Below are positions 51,624-60,166 of a stretch of DNA of 64,000 nt, one piece after another. The notes under the pieces are model-generated. The model was given only the letters and a program-made list of their open reading frames with translations, had not been told where the DNA came from and did no database searches. The translations under genes and the position numbers were made by a program. Source of the DNA: Actinospica durhamensis (GTDB lineage Bacteria; Actinomycetota; Actinomycetes; Streptomycetales; Catenulisporaceae); contig NZ_JAGSOG010000006.1 of assembly GCF_018139695.1 (NCBI RefSeq), positions 1-64,000 on the forward strand, in the 5' to 3' direction. Within the stretch, counting starts at the first letter, position 1. Every line of letters begins with the position of its first letter.

Positions 51624-52706
51624 TCAGCCGTTGGCGGGTTCCGGCGTCGTGGTGGTGGTGTAGCCCTCCGCCTTGTTCGCGGCGATCGCGAAGGTGTTGG
51701 TGAAGGTGGTGGCGAGGTTCACCGAGGAGACGTCGGTGCCGATCGCCTTCTCCGTGGCCAGCACGGTCTCCGGGCCGCCGGCGGGCATGATGCCGTCGGG
51801 CAGGAACTGGGCCTTGTCCTGGGTCAGGGCCGTGATGTATTCGGCCTTGGTGAAGCCGTTGCTCTGCACGTACGCCGGCGGCAGTGCGTCGGCGATGTCG
51901 GCGGCCGAGTGGGTCGCGATCCAGTGCATGGTCGCGACCAGCGCGTCGACCACGTCCTGGGCCTCCTGCTGGTGACCGCTGACCCAGCTGCTCAAGGCGA
52001 GCACGCCGGCCGAGGGCCAGGTGCCGCCGAGGGCGGCGGTGGCGCCGGTGGAGGTGGCCAGGTCGATGGCCGAATAGCCGATGTTCTGCTGTTCGATCTG
52101 CAGCACGGTCGGCTGCGTCGTCATCAGGCACTGGGTCTTGCCGGTCTTGAGCGCGGCGATGGCGGTGGCGCCGTCGCTCACCCCGATCCGGCTGTACTGC
52201 TTCGTCGTCAGGCCGGCCTTGCTCGCCAGCAGCTGGGTCAGCTCGTCGGTGCCCGAGCCGAGGTCGGTCACGCCGAGGGTCTTGCCCGACCACTGCGAGG
52301 CGGAGTGGATCCCGCTGCTGGTGGCGCACATCTCGCGCTCGCCCGGGGCGCCGGACAGCTGCACGATGTCCTCGACCTGCTTGCCCTTGGCCTGGAAGTC
52401 GATGGAGTGGATGTACCAGGCGCCGGCCATGTCGACCTGGCCGCCGGCCATCGCGTCCTCGGCGCCGATGCCGCCGTTGACCTCGGTGCTCAGCACCATG
52501 TCGACGCCGTACTTCTTGTAGAAGCCGAGCTGCTGGGCGAGCTCGTAGGGCAGGTAGATCTGCTTGTCGATACCGCCGACCATGAGGGTGACCGTCGGCA
52601 GCGCGGTGCCGCCGCCGCTCCCGGTCGAGCCGGAACTCGAGCAGGCGGTGAGCGAGGTCAGGGCGAGGGCGCCCACGGCCGCGCCGGCGATCGTCTTTCT
52701 GAGCAT
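51624..52706 (-). CDS. NitT/TauT-type ABC transporter substrate-binding lipoprotein
   Basis: 360 residues. Lipobox LTSLTACSSS with C22, then a type II periplasmic-binding fold of the SsuA/TauA/NMT1 class (VTLMVGGIDKQIYLPYELAQ, LGFYKKYGVDMVLSTEV, WSGKTLGVTDLGSGTDELTQ). It captures a small organic or sulfonate-like ligand for the permease/ATPase pair encoded just upstream on the same strand (71-bp gap). The ligand is unknown. The divergent CitA/CitB-type sensor pair may report its presence. Confidence 0.88.
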   Translation of the reverse strand: MLRKTIAGAAVGALALTSLTACSSSGSTGSGGGTALPTVTLMVGGIDKQIYLPYELAQQLGFYKKYGVDMVLSTEVNGGIGAEDAMAGGQVDMAGAWYIHSIDFQAKGKQVEDIVQLSGAPGEREMCATSSGIHSASQWSGKTLGVTDLGSGTDELTQLLASKAGLTTKQYSRIGVSDGATAIAALKTGKTQCLMTTQPTVLQIEQQNIGYSAIDLATSTGATAALGGTWPSAGVLALSSWVSGHQQEAQDVVDALVATMHWIATHSAADIADALPPAYVQSNGFTKAEYITALTQDKAQFLPDGIMPAGGPETVLATEKAIGTDVSSVNLATTFTNTFAIAANKAEGYTTTTTPEPANG

Positions 52707-52777
52707 GGCAGAGCCCTACTTTCTTGTCTTCGTTGACGGGAAGGAGGTGACGGGTGGACCGGGGGAGCGCGCGGGGA

Positions 52778-53674
52778 TCAGATCTGCGCGGCTTCGGAGG
52801 GGGACGGCGGGCGCCAGGAGAGCAGTCGGCGCTCGAGCCGGGTGAGCAGGGACTCGGCGGCGAGGGTGATCACCGCGATCACGATCATCGTGGCGAACAC
52901 GCCGTCGGGGTTGAACTGGTTCTGCGCGGTGGTGATGACCAGGCCGAGCCCGCTCTGCGCGCCGAGCACCTCGCCGACCAGGGCGCCGACGATGGCGAAG
53001 CCGAAGGCGGTGTGCAGGCTGGCGATGATCCAGGTGAGCGCGGAGGGCACGGTCACGTCGCGGACGACCCGCCACGGGGAGGCGCCGAGCACCCGGGCGT
53101 TGTTCAGGATGTTGCGGTCCACCTCGCGCACGCCCTGGAAGGCGTTGAAGAAGACCACGAAGAACACCAGGACGGCGGCCAGCAGGATCTTCGGGGTCTG
53201 GCCGAGGCCGAAGGCGACCAGGAAGATCGAGCCGAGCACGATCCGCGGGATCGCGTTGAAGACCTTGATGTACGGGCCGATCACGCGCGCCAGGAACGGG
53301 TTCGCGCCGAGTACGACGCCGAACACGATGCCCGTCACGGTGCCGAGCGCGAAGCCGGACACCGCCTCCCGCAGCGTGGTGAAGATCTGGGTCCAGTAGG
53401 AGCCGAACTCCGTCGCCTGGTCGCCCTGGGCGAAGTAGTCGTAGAGCTGCTTGGCGATGCCGCTGGGCTGGCCGTAGAAGAACGGGTCGATCACCTTCGC
53501 CGCGGTCAGCAGCTGCCAGGAGCCGACCAGCACGACCGCGAGCAGCAGTTGCGCCGCGAAGATCCGCAGCCGGCGCCTGCGCGCGAGGCCCTTGCCGGAG
53601 GGCACCGCGGCGGCGGCTTTCGCGCCCGCCTCGGCCAGGTCCCGGTCCAGCTTGTCGGAGACCATGTCACTCAC
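52778..53674 (-). CDS. NitT/TauT-type ABC transporter permease (SsuC-like)
   Basis: 298 residues from GTG 53674 (GTGA overlap with the ATPase gene) or from ATG 53665 three codons later. A polar N-terminus, then about six membrane helices starting at FAAQLLLAVVLVGSWQLL. The EAA-type coupling loop reads RNILNNARVLGASPWRVVRD. Together with the ATPase and binding protein it makes a complete three-gene importer, unlike the two sugar importers in this window. Confidence 0.92.
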   Translation of the reverse strand: MSDMVSDKLDRDLAEAGAKAAAAVPSGKGLARRRRLRIFAAQLLLAVVLVGSWQLLTAAKVIDPFFYGQPSGIAKQLYDYFAQGDQATEFGSYWTQIFTTLREAVSGFALGTVTGIVFGVVLGANPFLARVIGPYIKVFNAIPRIVLGSIFLVAFGLGQTPKILLAAVLVFFVVFFNAFQGVREVDRNILNNARVLGASPWRVVRDVTVPSALTWIIASLHTAFGFAIVGALVGEVLGAQSGLGLVITTAQNQFNPDGVFATMIVIAVITLAAESLLTRLERRLLSWRPPSPSEAAQI

Positions 53675-54507
53675 GAGCTCACTCCCGCCGTCTTCGCGTA
53701 CGCCCGCTCGACCTCTTCGCGCAGGGACTCCCAGATCTGCCGGTGCAGTGCGAGGAACTCGGGCTGGAAGCGGATGTCCTGGACCGCGCCGCGCGGGCGG
53801 GGCAGGTCGATGTCGTAGACCGCCTTGACCGAGCCGGGCCCGGAGGTCATCACCACGACGCGGTCGGCCAGCGCCACCGCCTCCTCGAGGTCGTGCGTGA
53901 TGAACAGCACCGAGGGCCGCAGCTGCTCCCACAGGCCGAGCAGCTCGGTCTGCATGATCGCCTTGGTCTGCACGTCGAGGGCGCCGAAGGGTTCGTCCAT
54001 GAGCAGGATCCGCGGCTCGTTGATCAGCGCGGCGGCCATCGCCACCCGCTTGCGCATGCCGCCGGAGAGCTGGTGCGGGTGCCGGTCCTCGAACCCGGCC
54101 AGACCCACCCGGCGCAGCCAGTCCCGCGCCGTGCTCTCGGCCTCGCGCTTCGCCGTGCCGCGGAAGGTCGGGCCGAGCGCGACGTTGCCGAGCACGGTCT
54201 TCCACGGCAGCAGCGCGTCGGCCTGGAACATGAAGCTCACGCCCTCGGCGATGCCGTCGACCGGCCTGCCGCCCACCGCGACCGTGCCCTCGCTCGGCCG
54301 GTCGAGTCCGGATACCAGGCTCAGCGTGGTCGACTTGCCACAGCCGGTCGGGCCCACCACTGCGCAGAACTGTCCGGGTTCTACGGTGAAGCTCACATCT
54401 TTGATCGCGGTGAAGACGTCACCGGCCGGGGTCAGGAACCGCTTGGTCACCCCGGAGATCTCGATCCGCGCGTTGGGCGCGTCGTCCGTGGTATGTGCCG
54501 GAGTCAT
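53671..54507 (-). CDS. NitT/TauT-type ABC transporter ATP-binding protein (SsuB-like)
   Basis: 278 residues from ATG 54507 (AAGGAGG 9 nt upstream; the in-frame ATG at 54546 is less likely). Walker A GPTGCGKST, Q-loop FMFQADALLPWKTV, signature LSGGMRKRVAMA, Walker B ILLMDEPFGALD and switch His in FITHDLEEAVALADR. It energises the permease at 52778. First gene of the minus-strand operon and divergent from the sensor kinase at 54729. Confidence 0.96.
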   Translation of the reverse strand: MTPAHTTDDAPNARIEISGVTKRFLTPAGDVFTAIKDVSFTVEPGQFCAVVGPTGCGKSTTLSLVSGLDRPSEGTVAVGGRPVDGIAEGVSFMFQADALLPWKTVLGNVALGPTFRGTAKREAESTARDWLRRVGLAGFEDRHPHQLSGGMRKRVAMAAALINEPRILLMDEPFGALDVQTKAIMQTELLGLWEQLRPSVLFITHDLEEAVALADRVVVMTSGPGSVKAVYDIDLPRPRGAVQDIRFQPEFLALHRQIWESLREEVERAYAKTAGVSS

Positions 54508-54594
54508 CGGATCGGGCCTCCTTACTCCATTGATCGGGGAGGCCACACGCTAGGTGGGCTGCGACGACGCGTCACCGTTGTGTGCGTAACCCGC

Positions 54595-54650
54595 GTTTTC
54601 CGCATTTCCCCGAGTTTTGTGCATTGAGTTCACGCGGGGGTTTGCATAAC
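54595..54650. promoter_or_regulatory. candidate response-regulator sites in the divergent promoter region
   Basis: Two direct copies, GTTTTCCGCATTT (54595) and GTTTTGTGCATTG (54614), are 19 bp apart, with a shorter relative, GGTTTGCATAAC (54639). They lie between the ABC operon (start 54507) and the sensor kinase (start 54729), the AT-richest part of the gap. Binding by the CitB-like regulator is inferred. Confidence 0.5.
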
Positions 54651-54728
54651 GGCTTGAACGCGGTTTTCGACAATCCTTGCCCGAGTGCAGCCGCCCCTTT
54701 CACAATTCCTTGGGTGCGACGAGGCCGG

Positions 54729-56318
54729 ATGCGCAAGCTCTCCAGCCAGATCTTCGTCGGTCAGGTGGCGATCCTGGTCGCGACGGTGCTGGTGGGCTTC
54801 GTGCTGTTCGCGCACGAGGAACGCGCGCAACTCGACCAGCAGTACGAGCAGCAGGCGGTTTCCATCGCCGAGTCCGTGGCCTCGATCGACCAGATCGGGC
54901 TGTGCCTGGAGCCCGGGGCGCGGCCGTGCGGGGACGAGGTCCAGCAGATCGCCGAACACGTCATGCGCGACACCGGGGCCGGCTACGTCGTGGTGATCGA
55001 CATGAACCGAGTGCGCCACTCGCACCCCGACTCCGCGTTGATCGGCAAGCAGGTCGAGGAGCCGATCGTGACGAAGGACGGCCTGCCGCGCACCGGGATC
55101 GACGACGGCGTCGTCGGCCGTTCGGCCAGCGGCAAGGCCCCGCTCTACGCCCCGGACGGGACGATGGTCGGTGAGGTCTCCGTCGGGATCCTGGAGAGCC
55201 GGGTCTCCACCGCCCTGTGGAGCGTGCTCCCGGTGTACGCGCTCTGGTTCGCCGTCGCGCTGGTGATCGGCGCGTTCGCCTCCTGGCTGCTGGCCCGCAG
55301 GCTCAAGCGGCGCACCTTCGGCCTCGAGCTCGACGAGATCGCCAAGCTGCTGCTCGAGCGCGAGGCCGTGCTGCACGCGATCCGCGAGGGGATGATCGCC
55401 TTCGACCGGGCCGGACGGATCACCCTGGTCAACGACGAGGCACGGCGGCTGCTGTCGATCGAGTCCACCGCGATCGGCAGCTGGATCGAGGAGGTCGTGG
55501 CGCCGGGCCGGCTGCGCGACGTGCTCTCCGGCACGATCGGCGGCAAGGACGAGGTGGTGCTCACCGACGAGTACTGCCTGACCGTCAACCGGATGCCGGT
55601 GGCGCTGGCCGGCCGTCCGCACGGCTCGGTCGTCACCCTGCGCGACCGCACCGAGCTGGCCGGGCTGCTGCGCGAGCTCGACAGCGTCAGGGGTCTGACC
55701 GACGCGCTGCGCGCCCAGCAGCACGAGTTCTCCAATCGCATGCACACCGTGGCCGGGCTGCTCGAGCTGGGCGAATCCGACGAGGCGCTGTGCTATCTGA
55801 CCGACCTCGGCGGCGCGCAGGCCGAGTTCGCCGAGTCACTGCGCTCGCGCATCGCCAGCCCGCTGATCGTCGGGCTGATCCTGGCCAAGGCCGCGGTGGC
55901 GGCGGAACGCGGCATCGAACTGGTGGTGTCGGAAGAGTCGTGGGCGGGGGAGGTGCCGGCGACGTCGCAGGCGCTGACGACGATTCTCGGCAATCTGATC
56001 GACAACGCCCTCGACGCGGTCGGCGGCACACGACGGGAGGACGGACCCGGCCGGGTCACGGTGCTCCTGGTCGAAGAGGGGGACCGGCTCAGGGTGGAGG
56101 TCGCGGACAACGGCCCCGGGATCGCCGCGCAGGACCTCGGCTCGGTGTTCCTCGACGGATTCTCGACGAAGCCCGCGTCCGGTTCGCTGCGTCGAGGCCT
56201 CGGCCTCGCGCTGGTACACCGGCTGGTGCAACGCCTCGGCGGCACGATCGAGGCCAGTACGGGCCCTGGCGCGGTGTTCACCGTGAGTCTTCCGGCGGAG
56301 GTGTCGGCGATCGTATGA
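54729..56318 (+). CDS. CitA/DcuS-family sensor histidine kinase
   Basis: 529 residues from ATG 54729. TM1 about 8-28 (FVGQVAILVATVLVGFVLF), an extracytoplasmic PAS-like sensor about 30-170 (GYVVVIDMNRVRHSHPDSAL, GRSASGKAPLYAPDG), TM2 about 175-198, a cytoplasmic PAS domain about 215-310 (EGMIAFDRAGRITLVNDEAR), then the family H-box QQHEFSNRMHTVAGLLELG with phospho-acceptor H332. The HATPase domain has NLIDNALDAVGG, NGPGIAAQDL and RRGLGLALVHRLV. CitA-type kinases sense carboxylates such as citrate or C4-dicarboxylates. Stop overlaps the regulator ATG by 4 bp. Confidence 0.94.
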   Translation: MRKLSSQIFVGQVAILVATVLVGFVLFAHEERAQLDQQYEQQAVSIAESVASIDQIGLCLEPGARPCGDEVQQIAEHVMRDTGAGYVVVIDMNRVRHSHPDSALIGKQVEEPIVTKDGLPRTGIDDGVVGRSASGKAPLYAPDGTMVGEVSVGILESRVSTALWSVLPVYALWFAVALVIGAFASWLLARRLKRRTFGLELDEIAKLLLEREAVLHAIREGMIAFDRAGRITLVNDEARRLLSIESTAIGSWIEEVVAPGRLRDVLSGTIGGKDEVVLTDEYCLTVNRMPVALAGRPHGSVVTLRDRTELAGLLRELDSVRGLTDALRAQQHEFSNRMHTVAGLLELGESDEALCYLTDLGGAQAEFAESLRSRIASPLIVGLILAKAAVAAERGIELVVSEESWAGEVPATSQALTTILGNLIDNALDAVGGTRREDGPGRVTVLLVEEGDRLRVEVADNGPGIAAQDLGSVFLDGFSTKPASGSLRRGLGLALVHRLVQRLGGTIEASTGPGAVFTVSLPAEVSAIV

Positions 56319-57019
56319 GGATCGACGAGGAAATCAGGACGCTGGTGGTCGACGACGACTTCCGGGTGGCCCGCATCCACGCCGCGTTCGTCGAGAGGAC
56401 CGAAGGGTTCGCGCTGGCGGGAGTGACGCACGGCGCGGAGCAGGCGTTCGAGGCGATCGACGAACTGCGGCCGGACCTCGTGCTGATGGACGTGCACCTG
56501 CCCGACGGCGACGGAGTCGGCGTGGTGCGCGACCTCGCCCACTCGGCCGAGCGCCCGGACTTCATCATCATCACCGCCGCGCGCGAGGTGCGCACCGTCC
56601 GCGCGGCGATGCAGGCGGGCGCGCTGCACTACCTGGTCAAGCCGTTCGGCTACCAGACGCTGCGGGAAAAGCTCATGGCCTACCGGGACCTTCGCACCCG
56701 CATGACCGAGCCGGCCCGTGAGGCGGACCAGGCCGAGGTGGACGCGCTGTTCGGTCTGCTGCGCGGCGCCGCGCTACCCGGCGAGGCAGCGAAGGGCCCC
56801 TCCGCGCCGACGCTCGAACTCGTGCGCAACGCCGTCCGCGCCGCCCGCGGCGACGTCTCCGCGGCGGAGGTGGCCGAGGAGGTGGGCGTCAGCCGCCCGA
56901 CCGCGCAGCGGTACCTGAGCCACCTGGCCCGCCACGGCGTCGTCCGACTCCAGTTGAAATACGGAGCGACGGGCAGACCGGAGCACCGCTACACGCTGTC
57001 CGACGGCGCCGCGAAATAA
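56315..57019 (+). CDS. CitB/DcuR-type response regulator
   Basis: 234 residues from ATG 56315. Receiver domain about 1-125 with D13/D14, phospho-acceptor D59 (LVLMDVHLPDG), T87 and K109 (YLVKPFGY). The C-terminal helix-turn-helix is about 175-230 (SAAEVAEEVGVSRPTAQRYL, GRPEHRYTL). Architecture and length are those of E. coli DcuR/CitB. It acts with the kinase at 54729 and probably activates the divergent ABC operon; candidate sites are at 54595-54650. Confidence 0.94.
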   Translation: MRIDEEIRTLVVDDDFRVARIHAAFVERTEGFALAGVTHGAEQAFEAIDELRPDLVLMDVHLPDGDGVGVVRDLAHSAERPDFIIITAAREVRTVRAAMQAGALHYLVKPFGYQTLREKLMAYRDLRTRMTEPAREADQAEVDALFGLLRGAALPGEAAKGPSAPTLELVRNAVRAARGDVSAAEVAEEVGVSRPTAQRYLSHLARHGVVRLQLKYGATGRPEHRYTLSDGAAK

Positions 57020-57033
57020 CCTCGGTACGACGG

Positions 57034-57078
57034 CGTGGCGCCGGTCGAGCACCCGACAGGTGCCCGGCCGACGCCACG
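57034..57078. terminator. imperfect bidirectional hairpin between regulator and FKBP gene
   Basis: Outer stem CGTGGCG/CGCCACG, a CCGA bulge on one side, then CCGG/CCGG, in the 85-bp gap between convergent genes. Confidence 0.6.
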
Positions 57079-57104
57079 AGGATCGAGAGCGCTACGCCTA
57101 CTGA

Positions 57105-58142
57105 CTAGAACGCGGCGACGATGTCGACCACGAAGACGAGTGTGTCGTCCTTGCCGATACCCGCCGAGGACTGGCCACCCTGCGGCCCGTAACCGAGCGA
57201 GGGCGGGATGACCAGCAGCACCCGGTCGCCGACGTGCTTGCCGACCAGGCCCTGGTCCCAGCCCGCGATGACCGCGCCTTCGCCGATGGCGGTGGAGAAG
57301 GCCGTCTTGCGGGTGAAGGAGGAGTCGAAGTTCTTCCCGGTGTTCCAGTCCACGCCCGTGTACTGCATCAGCAGGGTCTGGCCCTTGGCCACCGTCGCCC
57401 CGGTCCCCTGGATCAGCACCTTCGAGACCAGGCCGGTGGGCGGCTTCACGCCGGTCGGAATGGTCACGGTCGGGTTGCCCGAGCCGGGCTCGCCGACGAC
57501 CTTGGGCAGCGAGGCGTCGGTCTGCGCGGCCATCGTGCCGGTGATCTGGGCGTTGGCCGGGTAGCCGCCCACCACGTCGAACACGAAGATCAGCACGTCG
57601 GTCGCGCCGACGCCGGCCTGCGAGTTGCCCGCGGTCCCGAACGCGTCGGCCGGCGGGGCGGCCACCTCGATCCGGCTTCCCACCTTGGCGCCGGTCAGCG
57701 CCGTGTTCCAGGCGGGCAGCACCGAGCTCGAACCCAGCTGCACACTCTGCGGCGATGCCGTGGCCTGAGTGGTGGAGGCGTAGCTGTCGCCCAGGCTCTT
57801 CTTCTGCGACCAGTTGTAGGCGGTGAAGTTGATCACCGCCAGATCGCCCTTCGCCAGAGCCTGGCCGGTCCCCTGGACCAGGACCTTGGTCTCGAGCGTG
57901 GTCGACGGGGTGGACCCCGGGGCCGGGGTGATCACGGCCGCCTGGCCGAACGAGCCCGAGGTCACCGGCAGGGACGAACCGGCGGCGGTGCTGGAGGCGG
58001 GAGTGGGTGTGGAGGAACTGCAGCCCGCGGTCATCAGACCCGCGAGCAGCACGACGGAAAGGGCGAGCTTGCCGCGCGAGCCGCGGCTCGGGCGGGCGGT
58101 GGGAGTGGTCTCCGCCGCGATTCGGTTGGCTGCTTCTGACAC
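57105..58142 (-). CDS. double-domain FKBP-type peptidyl-prolyl isomerase lipoprotein
   Basis: 345 residues from GTG 58142. Lipobox LAGLMTAGC with C41, a Ser/Thr/Pro linker, then two FKBP domains. The second (about 235-345) is well conserved (GQTLLMQYTGVDWNTGKNFD, VIAGWDQGLVGKHVGDRVLL, IPPSLGYGPQGG, TLVFVVDIV). The first (about 85-205) is diverged (DLAVINFTAYNWSQKKSLG, AWNTALTGAKVGSRIEVAAP) and probably retains the fold but weak activity. It folds proteins at the outer face of the membrane. The 26-bp hairpin at 58237 separates it from the SIMPL gene upstream. Confidence 0.9.
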   Translation of the reverse strand: MSEAANRIAAETTPTARPSRGSRGKLALSVVLLAGLMTAGCSSSTPTPASSTAAGSSLPVTSGSFGQAAVITPAPGSTPSTTLETKVLVQGTGQALAKGDLAVINFTAYNWSQKKSLGDSYASTTQATASPQSVQLGSSSVLPAWNTALTGAKVGSRIEVAAPPADAFGTAGNSQAGVGATDVLIFVFDVVGGYPANAQITGTMAAQTDASLPKVVGEPGSGNPTVTIPTGVKPPTGLVSKVLIQGTGATVAKGQTLLMQYTGVDWNTGKNFDSSFTRKTAFSTAIGEGAVIAGWDQGLVGKHVGDRVLLVIPPSLGYGPQGGQSSAGIGKDDTLVFVVDIVAAF

Positions 58143-58236
58143 CCGCCTACCTTATGTCCTGGAGGTGTGGTCGCACGCGCACGCCGGGTGCGTGCCCGAG
58201 CCCGAGCGCCGACTCGCAATGGCCATCCTGTTCACC

Positions 58237-58262
58237 GGTGCCGCGCCCTCGGGCGCGGCACC
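58237..58262 (-). terminator. strong hairpin after the SIMPL gene
   Basis: A 12-bp perfect inverted repeat (58237-58248 with 58251-58262; effectively 11 bp with a 4-nt loop), 19 bp beyond the stop at 58281 on the minus strand. Confidence 0.8.
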
Positions 58263-58280
58263 GCTGCTGTCCGGCCGACG

Positions 58281-58925
58281 TCACTCGCCGATGAGCGAGA
58301 ACCCCAGGAGGACGCCGGCTGAGACGGTGATCTTTCCGGGGGTCAGATCGCCCTCGCCGCCGGCCCCGGAAGACTGACTGTGGTACGTGTTCTGCATCTG
58401 CTCGGAGTCGACGTCCTTGATGTGGATGACCGGGCCGAGCCGTACGCCTGCTGCCTGCGCGTAGAGCGCGGCCTTCTCCCGTGCGGCGGCGACCGCCGCC
58501 TCGCGTGCCTGCGCGCGCAGTTGCTTCTTGCCGCTCACGTCGAACTCGACCCCGTCGACCTGGTTCGCGCCGGCCTCGACGGCATCGACCAGGACCGACT
58601 CGAGAATCTCCAGCTCACGCACCTCGATCACGAACGCCGCGGTGCACGAGTAGCCGAGGAGCTTGCGCTCGTTGTTGCTGAAGTTCCAGGACGACTGCAG
58701 GTTCAGCCGGGACGCGGACACCGCGGTGTCCGGGATCCCGTGCCGCCGCAGCACCTCGCGGACCTGATTCACCGCGTTGCGGGTGACTTCGAAGGCTTCG
58801 GAGGGCTGCGGACGGGTCTGCTTGATCGCCACCCGCAGCCTCGCCAGATCCGGAGCGGCGTCGACACTCGCCGCACCGAACACCGACGCGCCCCAGGGCT
58901 TATCTATGGACTGAGTTTCACTCAT
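58281..58925 (-). CDS. SIMPL (DUF541) domain protein
   Basis: 214 residues from ATG 58925 (ATG 58934 adds three). The SIMPL pattern is clear: GAASVDAAPDLARLRVAIKQ, SRLNLQSSWNFSNNERKLLG, YSCTAAFVIEVRELEILESV, GANQVDGVEFDVS and AREAAVAAAREKAALYAQAAG. Most relatives are exported; here no signal peptide is visible, so it looks cytoplasmic. The domain's molecular role is unclear; relatives form ring-shaped assemblies or affect stress signalling. It precedes the FKBP lipoprotein on the same strand, separated by a terminator. Confidence 0.85.
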   Translation of the reverse strand: MSETQSIDKPWGASVFGAASVDAAPDLARLRVAIKQTRPQPSEAFEVTRNAVNQVREVLRRHGIPDTAVSASRLNLQSSWNFSNNERKLLGYSCTAAFVIEVRELEILESVLVDAVEAGANQVDGVEFDVSGKKQLRAQAREAAVAAAREKAALYAQAAGVRLGPVIHIKDVDSEQMQNTYHSQSSGAGGEGDLTPGKITVSAGVLLGFSLIGE

Positions 58926-59032
58926 GATGGGCATTCAATCAGCAGGGCCCTTGCCGTGCGACCGAAATCACGGCGTCCTCGACCGAGCCCGGAGGCCGAC
59001 CGGCACCGGCCGGCACCGGTCGGCGCGGCCCG

Positions 59033-59992
59033 TCAGCCGACGGCCTTGACCATGGCTTCGATCTGGGCCTCGACGAGGTCGGGGCGGTCGAGCGGAATGT
59101 CGTGGGAGCTGTGGGCGGCGGTGACGAGCTGCCGGTTGGGCGCCGCGTCGGCGAACTGGGCTTGCGCGGTGCGCCACGCCTGGGCGTCGGGGGGCGAGGT
59201 CGGGAACGGGGTGTCGGAGGAGACGATGACGGTGGCGGGGACGCTGGTCGGCCAGCTGATCTGGTGGTAGGCGCGCTGGTCCGCGACATAGTCGGCGGCC
59301 ACGGCCAGCAGTTGGCGATCCGCCTGGGTGACGGCCGCGGGCTTGAGCGCCTGTATCTGCTCGACCTCCGACTCGGTGGCGGCCGCGACCCGGGCGATCT
59401 CGGCGTCGGTGCTGAACTGCGGCAGGCTGGCGTCGACGAGGACGGCGCCGCCGAACTGGCCCGGGTACTGGCGGGTGATGTAGGTGGCGATCTCCCCGGC
59501 CTCGGAATGGGACACCAGGATCACGTCATGGGTGGCGCCGAGATCGGTCAGGCCGGCCTCCAGGTCGGAGACGGCGTTCTGGACCTTCCACGGGCCGGGG
59601 ACCGGGTCGCTGGCGCCCATTCCCTCCCGGTCGTAGGTGATGATCTCCGATCCGGTCGCCTTGGCCAGGGCCGGCACGATGTTCTTCCAGTAGGAGGAGT
59701 CGAGCCCGCCGCCGGCGTCCAGGACGATGGCCGGCGAGTGGCCGGGGGTGACGTGGAAGGCCAGCTTGTGGCCCTGATTGGTGATCATGTGCAGGGTGGG
59801 TTGGAGGGCGGAGGCGGCCTGGTCGCCCGTCTGCGTGGCCGCCTTGGCAGACGCACCGGGGGATGCGCCGGGAGAGGCGGCGGGGCCGGCGGACTGGGCG
59901 CAGCCGGCCAGGAGAGTGGCCAGTGCTGCGGCCGCGCCCACCGTGGCCGCGGTACGACGGCGACGGGTGGAGCGCGGGATGTGTGCGGCCAT
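59033..59992 (-). CDS. alpha/beta-hydrolase lipoprotein
   Basis: 319 residues from ATG 59992 (GGAG 8 nt upstream); an in-frame ATG at 60067 would add 25 residues and spoil the lipoprotein signal. Lipobox TLLAGC with C31, an Ala/Ser/Pro linker, then an alpha/beta hydrolase: oxyanion region VLDAGGGLDSSYW, nucleophile elbow LVSHSEAG (S163), VLVDASLP with the acid and the C-terminal His near AAHSSHDIP. It hydrolyses an ester, amide or lactone at the outer face of the membrane; the substrate is unknown. It is the last of a minus-strand run that includes two further putative hydrolases. Confidence 0.88.
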   Translation of the reverse strand: MAAHIPRSTRRRRTAATVGAAAALATLLAGCAQSAGPAASPGASPGASAKAATQTGDQAASALQPTLHMITNQGHKLAFHVTPGHSPAIVLDAGGGLDSSYWKNIVPALAKATGSEIITYDREGMGASDPVPGPWKVQNAVSDLEAGLTDLGATHDVILVSHSEAGEIATYITRQYPGQFGGAVLVDASLPQFSTDAEIARVAAATESEVEQIQALKPAAVTQADRQLLAVAADYVADQRAYHQISWPTSVPATVIVSSDTPFPTSPPDAQAWRTAQAQFADAAPNRQLVTAAHSSHDIPLDRPDLVEAQIEAMVKAVG

Positions 59993-60166
59993 GGCGTACT
60001 CCAAGATGTCGTGTGCATAAGGTGCTTGTGAACAAGGAGATGTTTCCTTGTCTTCCGGCGAGTTCAATCCTGCTCGGCCCGGCGGGCTCCGTCACTGGTG
60101 CTGGACACCCGGGTCGGGGTGCACGAAGCTCCACCGAGTGCCGGGGCCCGCCGGGCCGGGCCGGAA

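Noticed and set aside
60075..60158. 13-bp inverted repeat after the metallo-hydrolase gene as a terminator
   Set aside because: The arms (60075-60087 and 60146-60158) are perfect but enclose a 58-nt loop, too long for a convincing intrinsic terminator.
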